This document shows, one piece after another, positions 28,261 through 36,722 of a stretch of 64,000 nt of DNA (its first letter is position 1; the number at the start of each line of letters is the position of its first letter). The stretch spans positions 1-64,000 of the forward strand of contig JAEUHZ010000010.1 of the NCBI GenBank assembly GCA_016795205.1. The letters are read 5' to 3'. The notes under the pieces were generated by a model. The model was not told where the DNA came from. It saw nothing but the letters and a program-made list of their open reading frames with translations, and did no database searches. The stretch is from Planctomycetota bacterium (GTDB lineage: Bacteria > Planctomycetota > UBA1135 > GCA-002686595). The translations under genes were made by a program, and so were the position numbers.

Positions 28261-29171
28261 TGGAGCGGACCGTGGCCTTCCTGGGCGTGCCCATGGACCT
28301 GGGCGGCGGTCGCCGCGGCGTCGACATGGGGCCCAACGCGGTGCGCATCGCCGGGATCGAGGAGGGCGTGCGCGCCCTGGGCCTGCGCTTCGAGGACCAC
28401 GGCAACGTGCCCGTTCCGGAGCCCGCCTCGCGCGAGCCAGAGAACCCGCGAGCGCGCTTCCTGGAGGAGATCGCCACGGCCTGCGCCGAGCTGCGCCGGC
28501 GCGTCGAGGCCGCGCTGGCCGCTGGCGCCTTCCCGGTCGTGATCGGCGGGGACCACTCGATCGCGGTCGGGACGGTGGCGGGCATCTCGAGCCACTACCA
28601 CCGGAAGAAGCAGAAGATCGGCCTGATCTGGTTCGACGCGCACGGCGACATGAACACGCCCGAGAGCACGGAGTCGGGCAACGTGCACGGCATGCCGCTG
28701 GCGGCCTGCATCGGCCGGGGCGCGCCGGAGCTCGTGCGCCTGGGAGAGCGCGTCCCGATGGTGGACGTCGAGAAGGCCGTGCTGATCGGCGTGCGGACGA
28801 TCGACCCGCGTGAGCGCTCCGAGATCAAGGCCTCGGGCATCCACGTCTTCACGGTCAAGGACCTGGACATGCACGGCGTCCACAAGGTCATGAAGCTCGC
28901 GATCGAGATCGCCAGCGCCGGCACGGCCGGCTTCCACCTGTCGTTCGACGTGGACGGGATGGACCCGACGGTCGCCCCGGGCGTCGGCACGCCGGTGTTC
29001 GGCGGGACCACGCTGCGCGAATCGCACCTGATCATGGAGCACGCGGCGGAGAGCGGGAAGCTGCTCGGGCTGGAGATCACCGAGATCAACCCGATCCTCG
29101 ACAACCGCAACGCGACGGCGAAGGTCGCCGTCGACCTGGTGCTCTCCGCGCTCGGGAAGGCCGTGCTCTAG
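28257..29171 (+). CDS. rocF: Arginase
   Basis: A 304-residue manganese enzyme hydrolysing arginine to ornithine and urea. The binuclear Mn ligands are in GGDHSIAVG, WFDAHGDMN and SFDVDGMDP, and the arginase-specific segment TPESTESGNVHGMPLA distinguishes it from agmatinases. The N-terminus VAFLGVPMDLGGGRRGVDMGP is also typical. ATG at 28257 overlaps the SAM hydrolase stop and has GGAGG 5 bp upstream. The wzm-like gene starts 11 bp downstream. Confidence 0.93.
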   Translation: MMERTVAFLGVPMDLGGGRRGVDMGPNAVRIAGIEEGVRALGLRFEDHGNVPVPEPASREPENPRARFLEEIATACAELRRRVEAALAAGAFPVVIGGDHSIAVGTVAGISSHYHRKKQKIGLIWFDAHGDMNTPESTESGNVHGMPLAACIGRGAPELVRLGERVPMVDVEKAVLIGVRTIDPRERSEIKASGIHVFTVKDLDMHGVHKVMKLAIEIASAGTAGFHLSFDVDGMDPTVAPGVGTPVFGGTTLRESHLIMEHAAESGKLLGLEITEINPILDNRNATAKVAVDLVLSALGKAVL

Positions 29172-29182
29172 GTCCGCGCGCC

Positions 29183-30031
29183 TTGTTCGAACTGGCCCGA
29201 TCGCTGCGGAAGAACCGCCGTCTGCTCCTGGACCTGGTGCGGCGCGACCTCTCGGCGCGTTACGTCGCGTCGAGCATGGGCTTCTTCTGGTCGGTGATCT
29301 TCCCGCTCCTGAACCTGTTCATCTACATGTTCGTGTTCAGCTTCGTGCTGAAGACGCGCTGGGATCCGGGGCAGAGCGACGAGGAGACGGCTCTGCTCAT
29401 GCTGGCCGGCATCCTGGTGTGGCAGGCCTTCTCCGAGTCGCTGTCGCGCTCGACGAACACCCTGGTCGAGAACCAGAACCTCATCCAGAAGGTCGTGTTC
29501 CCCTCGGAGGTGCTCCCGGTCTACCTGGCGCTCTCGGCGCTCGTGAACATGCTGATCGGGGTGGCCATCGCCCTGTGCGGCGTGGCCTGGTTCGCCTGGA
29601 TCTCGCCCTCGACGCCGGCGCCGGGAGCGCCGCCGCCGGCGCGCGAGCTGGGCTTCGGCCTGACCCTGCTGGCGCTGCCGGTGCTCCTCGGCGTGCAGCT
29701 CGTGTTCACGACCGGCCTCGGGTTCCTGTTCAGCGCACTGAATCTGTTCGTGCGCGACGTCTACCACGTGATGGGCGTGGCGCTGACGGTCTGCATGTTC
29801 ATGACCCCGATCTTCTACCCTGCGCGCATGGTCCAGGAGGCAGGGCTCGGCTGGGTGTTGCGCGCGAACCCCATGTACTGGTTGATCGACAGCTACCGGC
29901 GCGTGCTGATCTACGGCCTGTGGCCTCAGCCGCCGATCGTGGCCGCGTTCGCGGCGGTCGCGCTGCTCGTGTTCCTGGCGGGCGTGGGCTTCTTCCTGCG
30001 GCAGAAGCCGCGCTTCCCGGACCTCTTGTGA
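29183..30031 (+). CDS. wzm: ABC-2 polysaccharide export permease (Wzm-like)
   Basis: A 282-residue membrane protein with six hydrophobic segments. It begins with the amphipathic RSLRKNRRLLLDLVRRDLSARY typical of Wzm/RfbA exporters, then MGFFWSVIFPLLNLFIYMFV. The C-terminal part has MTPIFYP and WVLRANPMYWLIDSYR, the conserved region of the O-antigen/teichoic acid export permease family. It forms the channel through which a lipid-linked polymer crosses the inner membrane. I see only a TTG as the start codon. The wzt GTG overlaps its stop. Confidence 0.88.
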   Translation: MFELARSLRKNRRLLLDLVRRDLSARYVASSMGFFWSVIFPLLNLFIYMFVFSFVLKTRWDPGQSDEETALLMLAGILVWQAFSESLSRSTNTLVENQNLIQKVVFPSEVLPVYLALSALVNMLIGVAIALCGVAWFAWISPSTPAPGAPPPARELGFGLTLLALPVLLGVQLVFTTGLGFLFSALNLFVRDVYHVMGVALTVCMFMTPIFYPARMVQEAGLGWVLRANPMYWLIDSYRRVLIYGLWPQPPIVAAFAAVALLVFLAGVGFFLRQKPRFPDLL

Positions 30032-31341
30032 AGGCCACCACGCACAGCACCAGTGCAGCGCGGGCCGACTCGGCCTCCGGCTCGGCGGTCGTCTGCCGCG
30101 GCGCGGGCAAGGCCTATCGGCTCTACGACAAGCCCAGCCACAGGCTGTGGGAGCTGCTCGTGCCGGGCCTCAAGCTCCACCGCGAGTTCTGGGCGCTGCG
30201 CAACGTCTACCTGGACATCCCGCACGGTTCGACCGTGGGCATCATCGGCGAGAACGGCGCGGGCAAGTCGACGCTCCTCAAGCTGCTCACGGGCATCACG
30301 CGCCCCACGCAGGGCGAGGTCGCGGTGCAGGGCCGCGTCTCGTCGCTCCTGGAGCTCGGCGCCGGGTTCCATCCGGAGTTCTCCGGCCGGGACAACATCC
30401 GGCTGGCCTGCTCGATCCTGGGCATGCCGGACGAGGAGATCGAGGCGCGCTTCCCCGGGATCGTCGAGTTCAGCGAGCTCGGCGACTTCATCGAACGGCC
30501 GGTCAAGACCTACAGTTCGGGCATGTACGTGCGCCTCGGCTTCGCGGTGGCGTCCTCGGTCGACCCCGACATCCTGATGATCGACGAGGCGCTCTCGGTG
30601 GGTGACGAGCACTTCAAGGGCAAGTGCGTCAACCGCCTGAACGAGTTCCGAGAGCAGGGCAAGACGACCATCTTCGTCTCGCACGACATCGGAGCGGTGA
30701 AGTCGATGTGCCAGCACGTCGTGCTGCTCGACCGCGGGGAGGTGCTGGAACAGGGCGCGCCGGAGCGGGTCGCCGACGAGTACCTGAAGCGCGCCAAGGC
30801 GCGCGGCAACGAGCGCCTCTCGTCCTTCGACCGCGGCACGAGCGCCTACCCGCGCTGGGGGACCGGCGAGATCGAGACGACGCAGGTGGAGATGATCGAT
30901 GGAGCCGGTCGGCCCAGCCTCGTGTTCCAGCCCGGCGAGCCGTTCCGGATCCGTCTCCACTACAGGGTGCACGCGGCGGTCCGCAACCCGGTCTTCGGGG
31001 TGGGCCTCTACCGCAGCGACGGCACCTACGTGAACGGCGCGAACCACCACTGGCGCGAGCGGCCCATCGTGATCGACGAGTGCCTGCCGGGGGAGCAAGG
31101 GGTGGTCGAGATGCGTTTCGACGGCCTGCCGTTGCTCGCGGGCGCGTACTACCTGACGACGTTCCTCTACGACCACGGCAAGGCCGCACCCACGGCGATC
31201 GACCACCGCGAGCACGTGCTCTCCTTCGACGTGGTCGACGCCCGTCGCCTGCAGCACGGCATGCTGTTCCTGCCCTCCCGCTGGAGCGTCGCGCGCGACG
31301 TGCCCGGCCGCGGCACCGTGACGCTGGAGTCGGACGCGTGA
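30028..31341 (+). CDS. wzt: ABC polysaccharide export ATPase with C-terminal glycan-recognition domain (Wzt-like)
   Basis: A 437-residue protein. Residues 20-265 are the ATPase: Walker A GENGAGKST, Q-loop region LLELGAGFHPEFSGRDNI, signature YSSGMYVRLGFAVA, Walker B ILMIDEALSVGDE and H-loop FVSHD. Residues 285-437 form a separate beta-rich domain (QVEMIDGAGRPSLVFQPGEP, VFGVGLYRSDGTYVNGANHH, GAYYLTTFLYDHG) that matches the Wzt C-terminal domain. In E. coli O8/O9a that domain recognises the methylated end of the polymer before export. The GTGA overlaps on both sides couple it to wzm and the methyltransferase gene. Confidence 0.9.
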   Translation: MKATTHSTSAARADSASGSAVVCRGAGKAYRLYDKPSHRLWELLVPGLKLHREFWALRNVYLDIPHGSTVGIIGENGAGKSTLLKLLTGITRPTQGEVAVQGRVSSLLELGAGFHPEFSGRDNIRLACSILGMPDEEIEARFPGIVEFSELGDFIERPVKTYSSGMYVRLGFAVASSVDPDILMIDEALSVGDEHFKGKCVNRLNEFREQGKTTIFVSHDIGAVKSMCQHVVLLDRGEVLEQGAPERVADEYLKRAKARGNERLSSFDRGTSAYPRWGTGEIETTQVEMIDGAGRPSLVFQPGEPFRIRLHYRVHAAVRNPVFGVGLYRSDGTYVNGANHHWRERPIVIDECLPGEQGVVEMRFDGLPLLAGAYYLTTFLYDHGKAAPTAIDHREHVLSFDVVDARRLQHGMLFLPSRWSVARDVPGRGTVTLESDA

Positions 31342-33020
31342 TCCAGGACCCGCTCGAGCTGCCGTTCGACCAGTACCAGCGCTACCGGCTGGTGACCGAC
31401 CTGCTCGCCGGGCTGCGCGCACAGGCCGAGCCGCTCGCGATCCTGGACGTGGGCGGGCGCACCGCGAACCTGCGCGCCTTCCTGCCCGCCGACCGCGTGC
31501 ACCTCGTCGACGTCGAGGCCTCGGCGGAGCCCGGGCTGGTGCTGGGCGACGGCGCGCGCCTGCCGTTCCAAGACCGGGCGGTCGACGTCGTGGCGGCCTT
31601 CGACACGCTGGAGCACGTCCCGCCGCCCGCGCGGCCGGCGTTCCTCGCGGAGTGCGCTCGCGTGGCTCGGCGTTGGGTCGTCGTGGCCGGTCCCTACCGC
31701 GCGCCGGCCGTCGACGAGTCCGAGCGGCTCCTGCAGCGTTTCCTGCGCGACAAGCTGGGCCTCGAGCACCGCTATCTCGAAGAGCACCGCCACCACGGGC
31801 TGCCGGACCTGCCCGAGTCGCGCGCCGCGCTGGAGGCCGCGGGCCTGCGCACCGCGGCGATCGGACATGGCAGCCTCGAGCGCTGGCTGCCGCTCATGTG
31901 CCTGTCGCTCTACCTGGACCACGAGCCCGAGCTGCGCAGCCTGGCGCGCTCCGTGTTCCGCTTCTACAACCGCGAGCTCTACGCTTCGGACAGCACCCCG
32001 CCCGTCTACCGCCACGCGCTGGTGGCCGCGCGGGCCGGCGCGCCGCTGCCCGCGACGCCGGTCGCGCTGGCCCCGCAGGCCGCGCCGGCCGGGCTGCTGG
32101 CGCGCTTCGACGAGGTCCTCGGCGAGCTCGTGGCCTTCGACCGCGCGCGCGGTGCCTGGACCACCGAGCGCGAGCGGCTGTGGGAGACGGTGCGCACGCT
32201 GACAGCCGACTTGGCCGGCCACCGTGACGCGCTGGCCGCGGAGCGCGAGCTGCGTGCGGAGGCCGTCCAGGTCGCGCGCGCGCTGGAAGCCGAGTCGGTC
32301 GAGCAGCGCGCGGAGCTCGCGCGTCGCGAATCGGCGGCGCAGGACCAGCGCCTGGCCGTGGAGCGCATGCGTGCCGAGCTCGAGCGCGACCTGGCGCTCC
32401 TGCGTGCAGCGCTCGGCGCGGCCGAGCGCGATGGCGAGGAGCAGCGCGCACGTGCCACAGCGGCCGGGAACGACGCCGAGCGGGCGCGCGCCGCAGCGGC
32501 CGACCTGCGCGCCGACCTGGACGGACATCGGACCGCGCTGGCCGAGCTGCGCGCGCTGCACGCCGCCCAGGAGGCTCGCGCGGCCGAGCTGGCGGCGCAC
32601 CTCGAGACCGCGCGCGGTGACGCGGCCCACGCGCGCGCGTCGCTCGAGCGGCGCGAGGGCGAGCTGGCGGCGTCGCGTGTCGCGGCCGAGGCGCTGGCGG
32701 CCGACCTCGCGGGGCACCGCGCGGCGCTGGCCGACGTGCGCTCCGACCTCGAAGGGCACCGCGGCGCGCTCAGGGACGCTCGCGGTGAGGTCGAGCGGTT
32801 GCGCGCCGACCTCGAGCGCCTGCGCGCCGGGTTGGAGGCGGCGCTCCACGAGCGCAACGTGTGCGAGCAGCGCCTGGAGGGTGCGCACGCCGAGCTGGCG
32901 CGCGCGGCACGCACGCTCCAGGATCAAGACCGCGCGCTCGGCGTCCTGCGGGCCGAGCTGGCCAGCCGGGTGCGATCCCTGCGCCGCGCCCTGGGCCCGC
33001 GCCGCCCGCCTCCGGCCTGA
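31338..33020 (+). CDS. Methyltransferase with long C-terminal coiled coil, possible polysaccharide chain terminator
   Basis: A 560-residue protein. Residues 30-230 are a class I SAM methyltransferase (LAILDVGGRTANL, VHLVDVEAS, GARLPFQDRAVDVVAAFDTLEHV). Residues 270-550 are almost pure charged coiled coil, rich in Ala, Arg, Glu and Leu, with four copies of a DLxGHR motif at 291, 393, 456 and 470. It ends in a basic tail (LRRALGPRRPPPA). The architecture and its coupling to a Wzt with a C-terminal domain resemble WbdD, the methyltransferase whose coiled coil measures O-antigen length, but no kinase domain is present. That role is inference; a simple EPS methyltransferase is the alternative. Confidence 0.75.
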   Translation: MIQDPLELPFDQYQRYRLVTDLLAGLRAQAEPLAILDVGGRTANLRAFLPADRVHLVDVEASAEPGLVLGDGARLPFQDRAVDVVAAFDTLEHVPPPARPAFLAECARVARRWVVVAGPYRAPAVDESERLLQRFLRDKLGLEHRYLEEHRHHGLPDLPESRAALEAAGLRTAAIGHGSLERWLPLMCLSLYLDHEPELRSLARSVFRFYNRELYASDSTPPVYRHALVAARAGAPLPATPVALAPQAAPAGLLARFDEVLGELVAFDRARGAWTTERERLWETVRTLTADLAGHRDALAAERELRAEAVQVARALEAESVEQRAELARRESAAQDQRLAVERMRAELERDLALLRAALGAAERDGEEQRARATAAGNDAERARAAAADLRADLDGHRTALAELRALHAAQEARAAELAAHLETARGDAAHARASLERREGELAASRVAAEALAADLAGHRAALADVRSDLEGHRGALRDARGEVERLRADLERLRAGLEAALHERNVCEQRLEGAHAELARAARTLQDQDRALGVLRAELASRVRSLRRALGPRRPPPA

Positions 33021-33140
33021 AGCGACGCGGCGCCTCGCGGCCAGCTCGCGGCCGCGGCGCGCCACGCCGTCGAGCTTCGCTGCGCCTCGGGGCCGCTTCT
33101 GCCGCGGCGGGGCGCGTGCTAGAACCCGGGCCCCGCGCCG

Positions 33141-34250
33141 ATGGCTCCTCCTTCGATCGATCCGCGTCGTTTCGCCGAACGCGTCGGCTCGTGGCTGGCG
33201 TCCACGGGGCCCGATTCCGACGTCGTCGTGTCGTGCCGGGTGCGGCTGGCGCGCAACGTCGAGGGCCTGCCCTTCGTCGCACGCATGGAGCCCAAGGCGG
33301 CGCTCGAGCTGTGCGGGCGCCTGCGCGAGGAGCTGGTCGCGGCGCGGCTCGACGGCGAGACGCGCTGGGTCGCGATGAGCGACGCCACGCCCCTCGTGCG
33401 CGTGCTCCTGCGGGAGCGGCACCTCGTCTCGCGCGATCTCGCGCCGGCCGAGGATGGCGGGGCGGCGCTCCCCGGCCGCGCGGTGGCCTTCGGCGCCACC
33501 GAGAGCATCGCCGCGATGGTCAACGAGGAGGACCATCTGCGGCTCCAGGCGCTGGCTTCGGGGTTCGACCTGGCGCGCGCCTGGCGCCGCGCGCAGGACC
33601 TCGACCGCACGCTCGAGGCGCGCGTGCCGTTCGCGCACACGCGCGAGCTGGGGTACCTGACCGGCTGCCCGACGAACGTCGGCACGGGCCTGCGCGCCTC
33701 GGTCATGATGCACCTCCCGGCGCTGTCGCTCGTGCGCAGCGAGCTCGAGAAGGTCTTCGCCGCGGCGCAGCGCACGGGCCTCGCCGTGCGTGGCATGTAC
33801 GGCGAGGGCAGCCGTGCGGCGGGCGATTTCTACCAGGTCTCGAACCAGATCACGCTGGGGCGCAGCGAGGAGCAGCTCGTGGCCGACCTCCAGGCGCTGG
33901 TGCCTGCGATCGTGCAGTTCGAGCGCGACCTGCGGCGCCTCTTGGCCATCGAGCGACGGGCCGCGCTCGAGGACCGGATCCAGCGCAGCCTGGGGCTCCT
34001 GCGCTCGGCCCGCGCGCTGCAGACGGACCAGGCCCTGGCGCACCTTTCGACGCTGCGCCTGGGGCTGGAGCTGGGCCTGATCCAGGAGCCGCGACTGTCC
34101 CTGCTCAACGAGCTCGGCGTCCAGGTCCAGAAGGCCCACGTCCAGGCCCTGGCCCAGGAGGAGCCCGGGCCCACCCTGGTCGAGGCCAGCGAGCGCGACC
34201 GCCTCCGGGCGGGCTTCCTGCGGGCGCGGCTGGCGGCCCGCGCCGACTGA
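33141..34250 (+). CDS. mcsB: Protein arginine kinase McsB-like
   Basis: A 369-residue phosphagen-kinase-fold enzyme. Motifs are VVVSCRVRLARNVEGLPF, FGATESIAAMVNEEDHLRLQ, GYLTGCPTNVGTGLRASVMM and GMYGEGSRAAGDFYQVSNQ, all characteristic of McsB rather than of creatine or arginine kinases. McsB phosphorylates protein arginine residues and in Firmicutes marks proteins for ClpCP. Here it stands alone: neither mcsA, ctsR nor clpC is adjacent. The gene lies 120 bp after the methyltransferase gene and ends before a terminator-like hairpin. Confidence 0.9.
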   Translation: MAPPSIDPRRFAERVGSWLASTGPDSDVVVSCRVRLARNVEGLPFVARMEPKAALELCGRLREELVAARLDGETRWVAMSDATPLVRVLLRERHLVSRDLAPAEDGGAALPGRAVAFGATESIAAMVNEEDHLRLQALASGFDLARAWRRAQDLDRTLEARVPFAHTRELGYLTGCPTNVGTGLRASVMMHLPALSLVRSELEKVFAAAQRTGLAVRGMYGEGSRAAGDFYQVSNQITLGRSEEQLVADLQALVPAIVQFERDLRRLLAIERRAALEDRIQRSLGLLRSARALQTDQALAHLSTLRLGLELGLIQEPRLSLLNELGVQVQKAHVQALAQEEPGPTLVEASERDRLRAGFLRARLAARAD

Positions 34251-34256
34251 GAGGGC

Positions 34257-34276
34257 ACCCCGGCCGCAGAGCCGGG
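34257..34276 (+). terminator. Terminator-like hairpin after mcsB
   Basis: CCCCGGC at 34257-34263 pairs with GCCGGGG at 34270-34276 around a 6-nt loop, 6 bp after the mcsB stop. There is no T-run. It sits in the 285-bp gap before the histidine kinase gene; nothing else was recognised in that gap. Confidence 0.4.
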
Positions 34277-34535
34277 GCGGCCCAGCCCCGCCCGGCCGCG
34301 GGGGTCAAGCCCCGACCGCCGGCGCTCCGAAGAGACCTGCGCGGATCCCCGTTCCCTCCGGATCCGCCGAGCGTCACCCCCCGCCGATGGCCCACCCGCG
34401 CCACCCCGCCCGACCCGAGCTGAACCGCGCCGTGCACCCGCGCCGCGGCTCCTCTCGCAGCGTCGGCCGCCGCTGCGCCGGGCGCCGACGACGGGGGCCC
34501 CGCGGTCACGCGCGCGCGAGCTGAGAGGCGGCCGC

Positions 34536-36722
34536 ATGGAGCAGGCGGTTCGATCAGGGCGGCGCCGGACGGGGCGTCTGGGCGTACAGCTCATCGGCTC
34601 CGCGCTGCTCGTGCTGTCGCTGGGGCTCCTGCTGACGATCCTCCACACGCTTTCCAGCGAGCGCGCGCTGCTCTCGGAGCAGCTCGACGCCCGCGGGCGG
34701 GCACTGGCCGAGCTGGCCGCGGTCTCGTGCAGCGAGGCCGTGCTGGCCGGCGATCCGGCGCGCGTGGCCCGCATCCTGCGCGCCATCCCGGATCGCGATC
34801 CGGACGTGATCCACGTGCGCGCCGAGCGTGCCGATGGGGCCGCGCTGCTCGAGTTCCACCGCGAGAGCGCAACCGCGCGGCCCGCCGAGCACCGCCTGTA
34901 CCACGCGGACGCCCACGCGCTGCCCGGCGTCGGCGCGCCGGCCGCGGGCCGCGCCGGACGGATCACGATCGGCCTCTCGCTGGCGAGCCTCGATCTCCTG
35001 GCGGCCGAGCGCACACGCGCCCTGGCGCTCGAGGCGGCCTTCTCGTTCCTGGGCATCGGCCTGGTCCTGTCGATCCTCCTGCGCAGCCGCGTCGTCCAGC
35101 CGCTCGAGAACCTCGACCGCCAGGCCGCGTCCCTGGGCCGCGGGGACCTCGAGACGCCGGTGCGCGCGGCCTGCGACAACGAGATCGGACGGCTGGCGCG
35201 CACGCTCGACGCCATGCGCGAGAACCTGCGCGCCTCCTATGCCGAGGTGCGCACGAACAACGCCGAGCTGGTCGAGCTCGGCCACCAGAAGGACCGCGCC
35301 GTCGACGCGCTGGCCGAAGCGCTCCTGGCGGCCAACGCCGCGAGTCGTGCCAAGGACGAGTTCCTGGCCACGATGAGCCACGAGTTGCGCACGCCGATGA
35401 ACGGCATCCTGGGGATGACGCAGGTGCTCTTGGCCTCGCCGCTCGACGACGAGCAGCGCGAGGCCGCCGAGACCGTGCGCGGCTCGGCCGAGGCCCTGCT
35501 GGCCGTGATCGACGACGTGCTCGACCTGGCGCGCCTGAACACGGGCCGCATGGAGCTCGTGCCCTCCGTGGTCGCGCCGCGCGACCTCGTGGCGGAGGTC
35601 GTCGAGAGCTACCGCGAGAGCGCGAGCTCGAAGGGCTTGGCGCTCTCGTCAGAGGTCGACGGGGGCGTGCCGCGCTGCGTCGTGGCCGACCCCGCTCGGC
35701 TGCGACAGGTGCTCTCGAAGCTGGTCGGCAACGCGGTCAAGTTCACGGCCCAAGGCGGCGTCAGCGTGCGCGTCAAGGTCGAGGCCGTACGCGCGCGCAG
35801 CGTCGAGCTGCGCTTCACGGTCTCGGACACGGGAGTCGGCATCCACGAGACCTCCCGTGTCCGGCTGTTCCAGCCCTTCTCGCCCGGCGACGCCACGTCG
35901 ACGCGCCGGCACGGCGGTGCGGGGCTGGGTCTGGTCATCGCCCGACGGCTCGCCGAGCGCATGGGCGGGCGCGTCGGCTACGACAGCGAGCCCGGTCAGG
36001 GCAGCGCCTTCTGGTTCACCGCGGTGCTCGTGCGGGCGGCTGCGAATGCGCTGCCGGCGCGCGAGGCCGCGCTCGAGCCGGGGGGAGCCGCAGGTCCGGG
36101 CGCCGCGCTGCGCTCGGACGCGGCCCAGCCCGCGCTCCCGCGACGGAGCCAGCCGATCGCGCCCCGGGCCGGGCCACGGGTCGAGCCCCCGGCCGCTCTG
36201 CCGGCCGCGCTGCCGGTCGAGGACGCCGGCCCGGTGTCCGGCGGCACGTGGCCCGCGGCCAGCGCAGCCGCGCGCCTCGCCGCCGGCGAGGAGCGGCCGC
36301 CGCCCTCACCCTCCGCGGCGGGCGGGGCGGACCTGCGCGTGCTGCTCGTCGAGGACAACCCGGTGAACCAGAAGGTCGCGGCCAAGATGCTCGGCCGCCT
36401 GGGCTGCGCGGTCGATCTGGCCGAGGACGGCGCGGCCGCGGTCGAGCGTTGCCGCTCGGCCGACTACGCGCTGGTCCTCATGGACCTCTCGATGCCGGTC
36501 ATGGATGGCCTCGAGGCGACGCGGCGCATCCGCCAGGCCGAGGCGCGCTCCGGCCGTCGCGTACCGATCGTGGCCCTGACCGCGAATGCGATGGAGGGCG
36601 ATCGTGAGCGCTGTCTGGGCGCCGGGATGGACGACTACCTGGCGAAGCCGCTGCGCTTCGAGGGCCTCGCGCGCGTCATCGGACGCTGCGCGGAGAGCGG
36701 GACGCCGCGGCCTGCGGCTTGA
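34536..36722 (+). CDS. Hybrid sensor histidine kinase with C-terminal receiver
   Basis: A 728-residue inner-membrane sensor. TM1 is at about residues 16-38 and TM2 at 169-183, enclosing a periplasmic sensor region of about 130 residues. A HAMP linker (to about 240) and a coiled segment follow. The HisKA box is [13 protein letters not shown] with His282, and the ATPase domain has NAVKFT, DTGVGI and [13 protein letters not shown]. After a Pro/Ala-rich linker (500-598) comes a receiver: EDN at 606-608, phosphoacceptor Asp650 in [13 protein letters not shown] and Lys704. No Hpt domain is present. GAGG 7 bp upstream supports the ATG. The 3' end overlaps the converging amidase gene by 47 bp. Confidence 0.93.
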   Translation: MEQAVRSGRRRTGRLGVQLIGSALLVLSLGLLLTILHTLSSERALLSEQLDARGRALAELAAVSCSEAVLAGDPARVARILRAIPDRDPDVIHVRAERADGAALLEFHRESATARPAEHRLYHADAHALPGVGAPAAGRAGRITIGLSLASLDLLAAERTRALALEAAFSFLGIGLVLSILLRSRVVQPLENLDRQAASLGRGDLETPVRAACDNEIGRLARTLDAMRENLRASYAEVRTNNAELVELGHQKDRAVDALAEALLAANAASRAKDEFLATMSHELRTPMNGILGMTQVLLASPLDDEQREAAETVRGSAEALLAVIDDVLDLARLNTGRMELVPSVVAPRDLVAEVVESYRESASSKGLALSSEVDGGVPRCVVADPARLRQVLSKLVGNAVKFTAQGGVSVRVKVEAVRARSVELRFTVSDTGVGIHETSRVRLFQPFSPGDATSTRRHGGAGLGLVIARRLAERMGGRVGYDSEPGQGSAFWFTAVLVRAAANALPAREAALEPGGAAGPGAALRSDAAQPALPRRSQPIAPRAGPRVEPPAALPAALPVEDAGPVSGGTWPAASAAARLAAGEERPPPSPSAAGGADLRVLLVEDNPVNQKVAAKMLGRLGCAVDLAEDGAAAVERCRSADYALVLMDLSMPVMDGLEATRRIRQAEARSGRRVPIVALTANAMEGDRERCLGAGMDDYLAKPLRFEGLARVIGRCAESGTPRPAA

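Noticed and set aside
32208..32763. Tandem DNA repeat in the coiled-coil region
   Set aside because: The DNA looks repetitive because of Ala/Arg/Glu/Leu codons, but apart from the DLxGHR protein motif the copies differ at the base level, so no true tandem DNA repeat is claimed.
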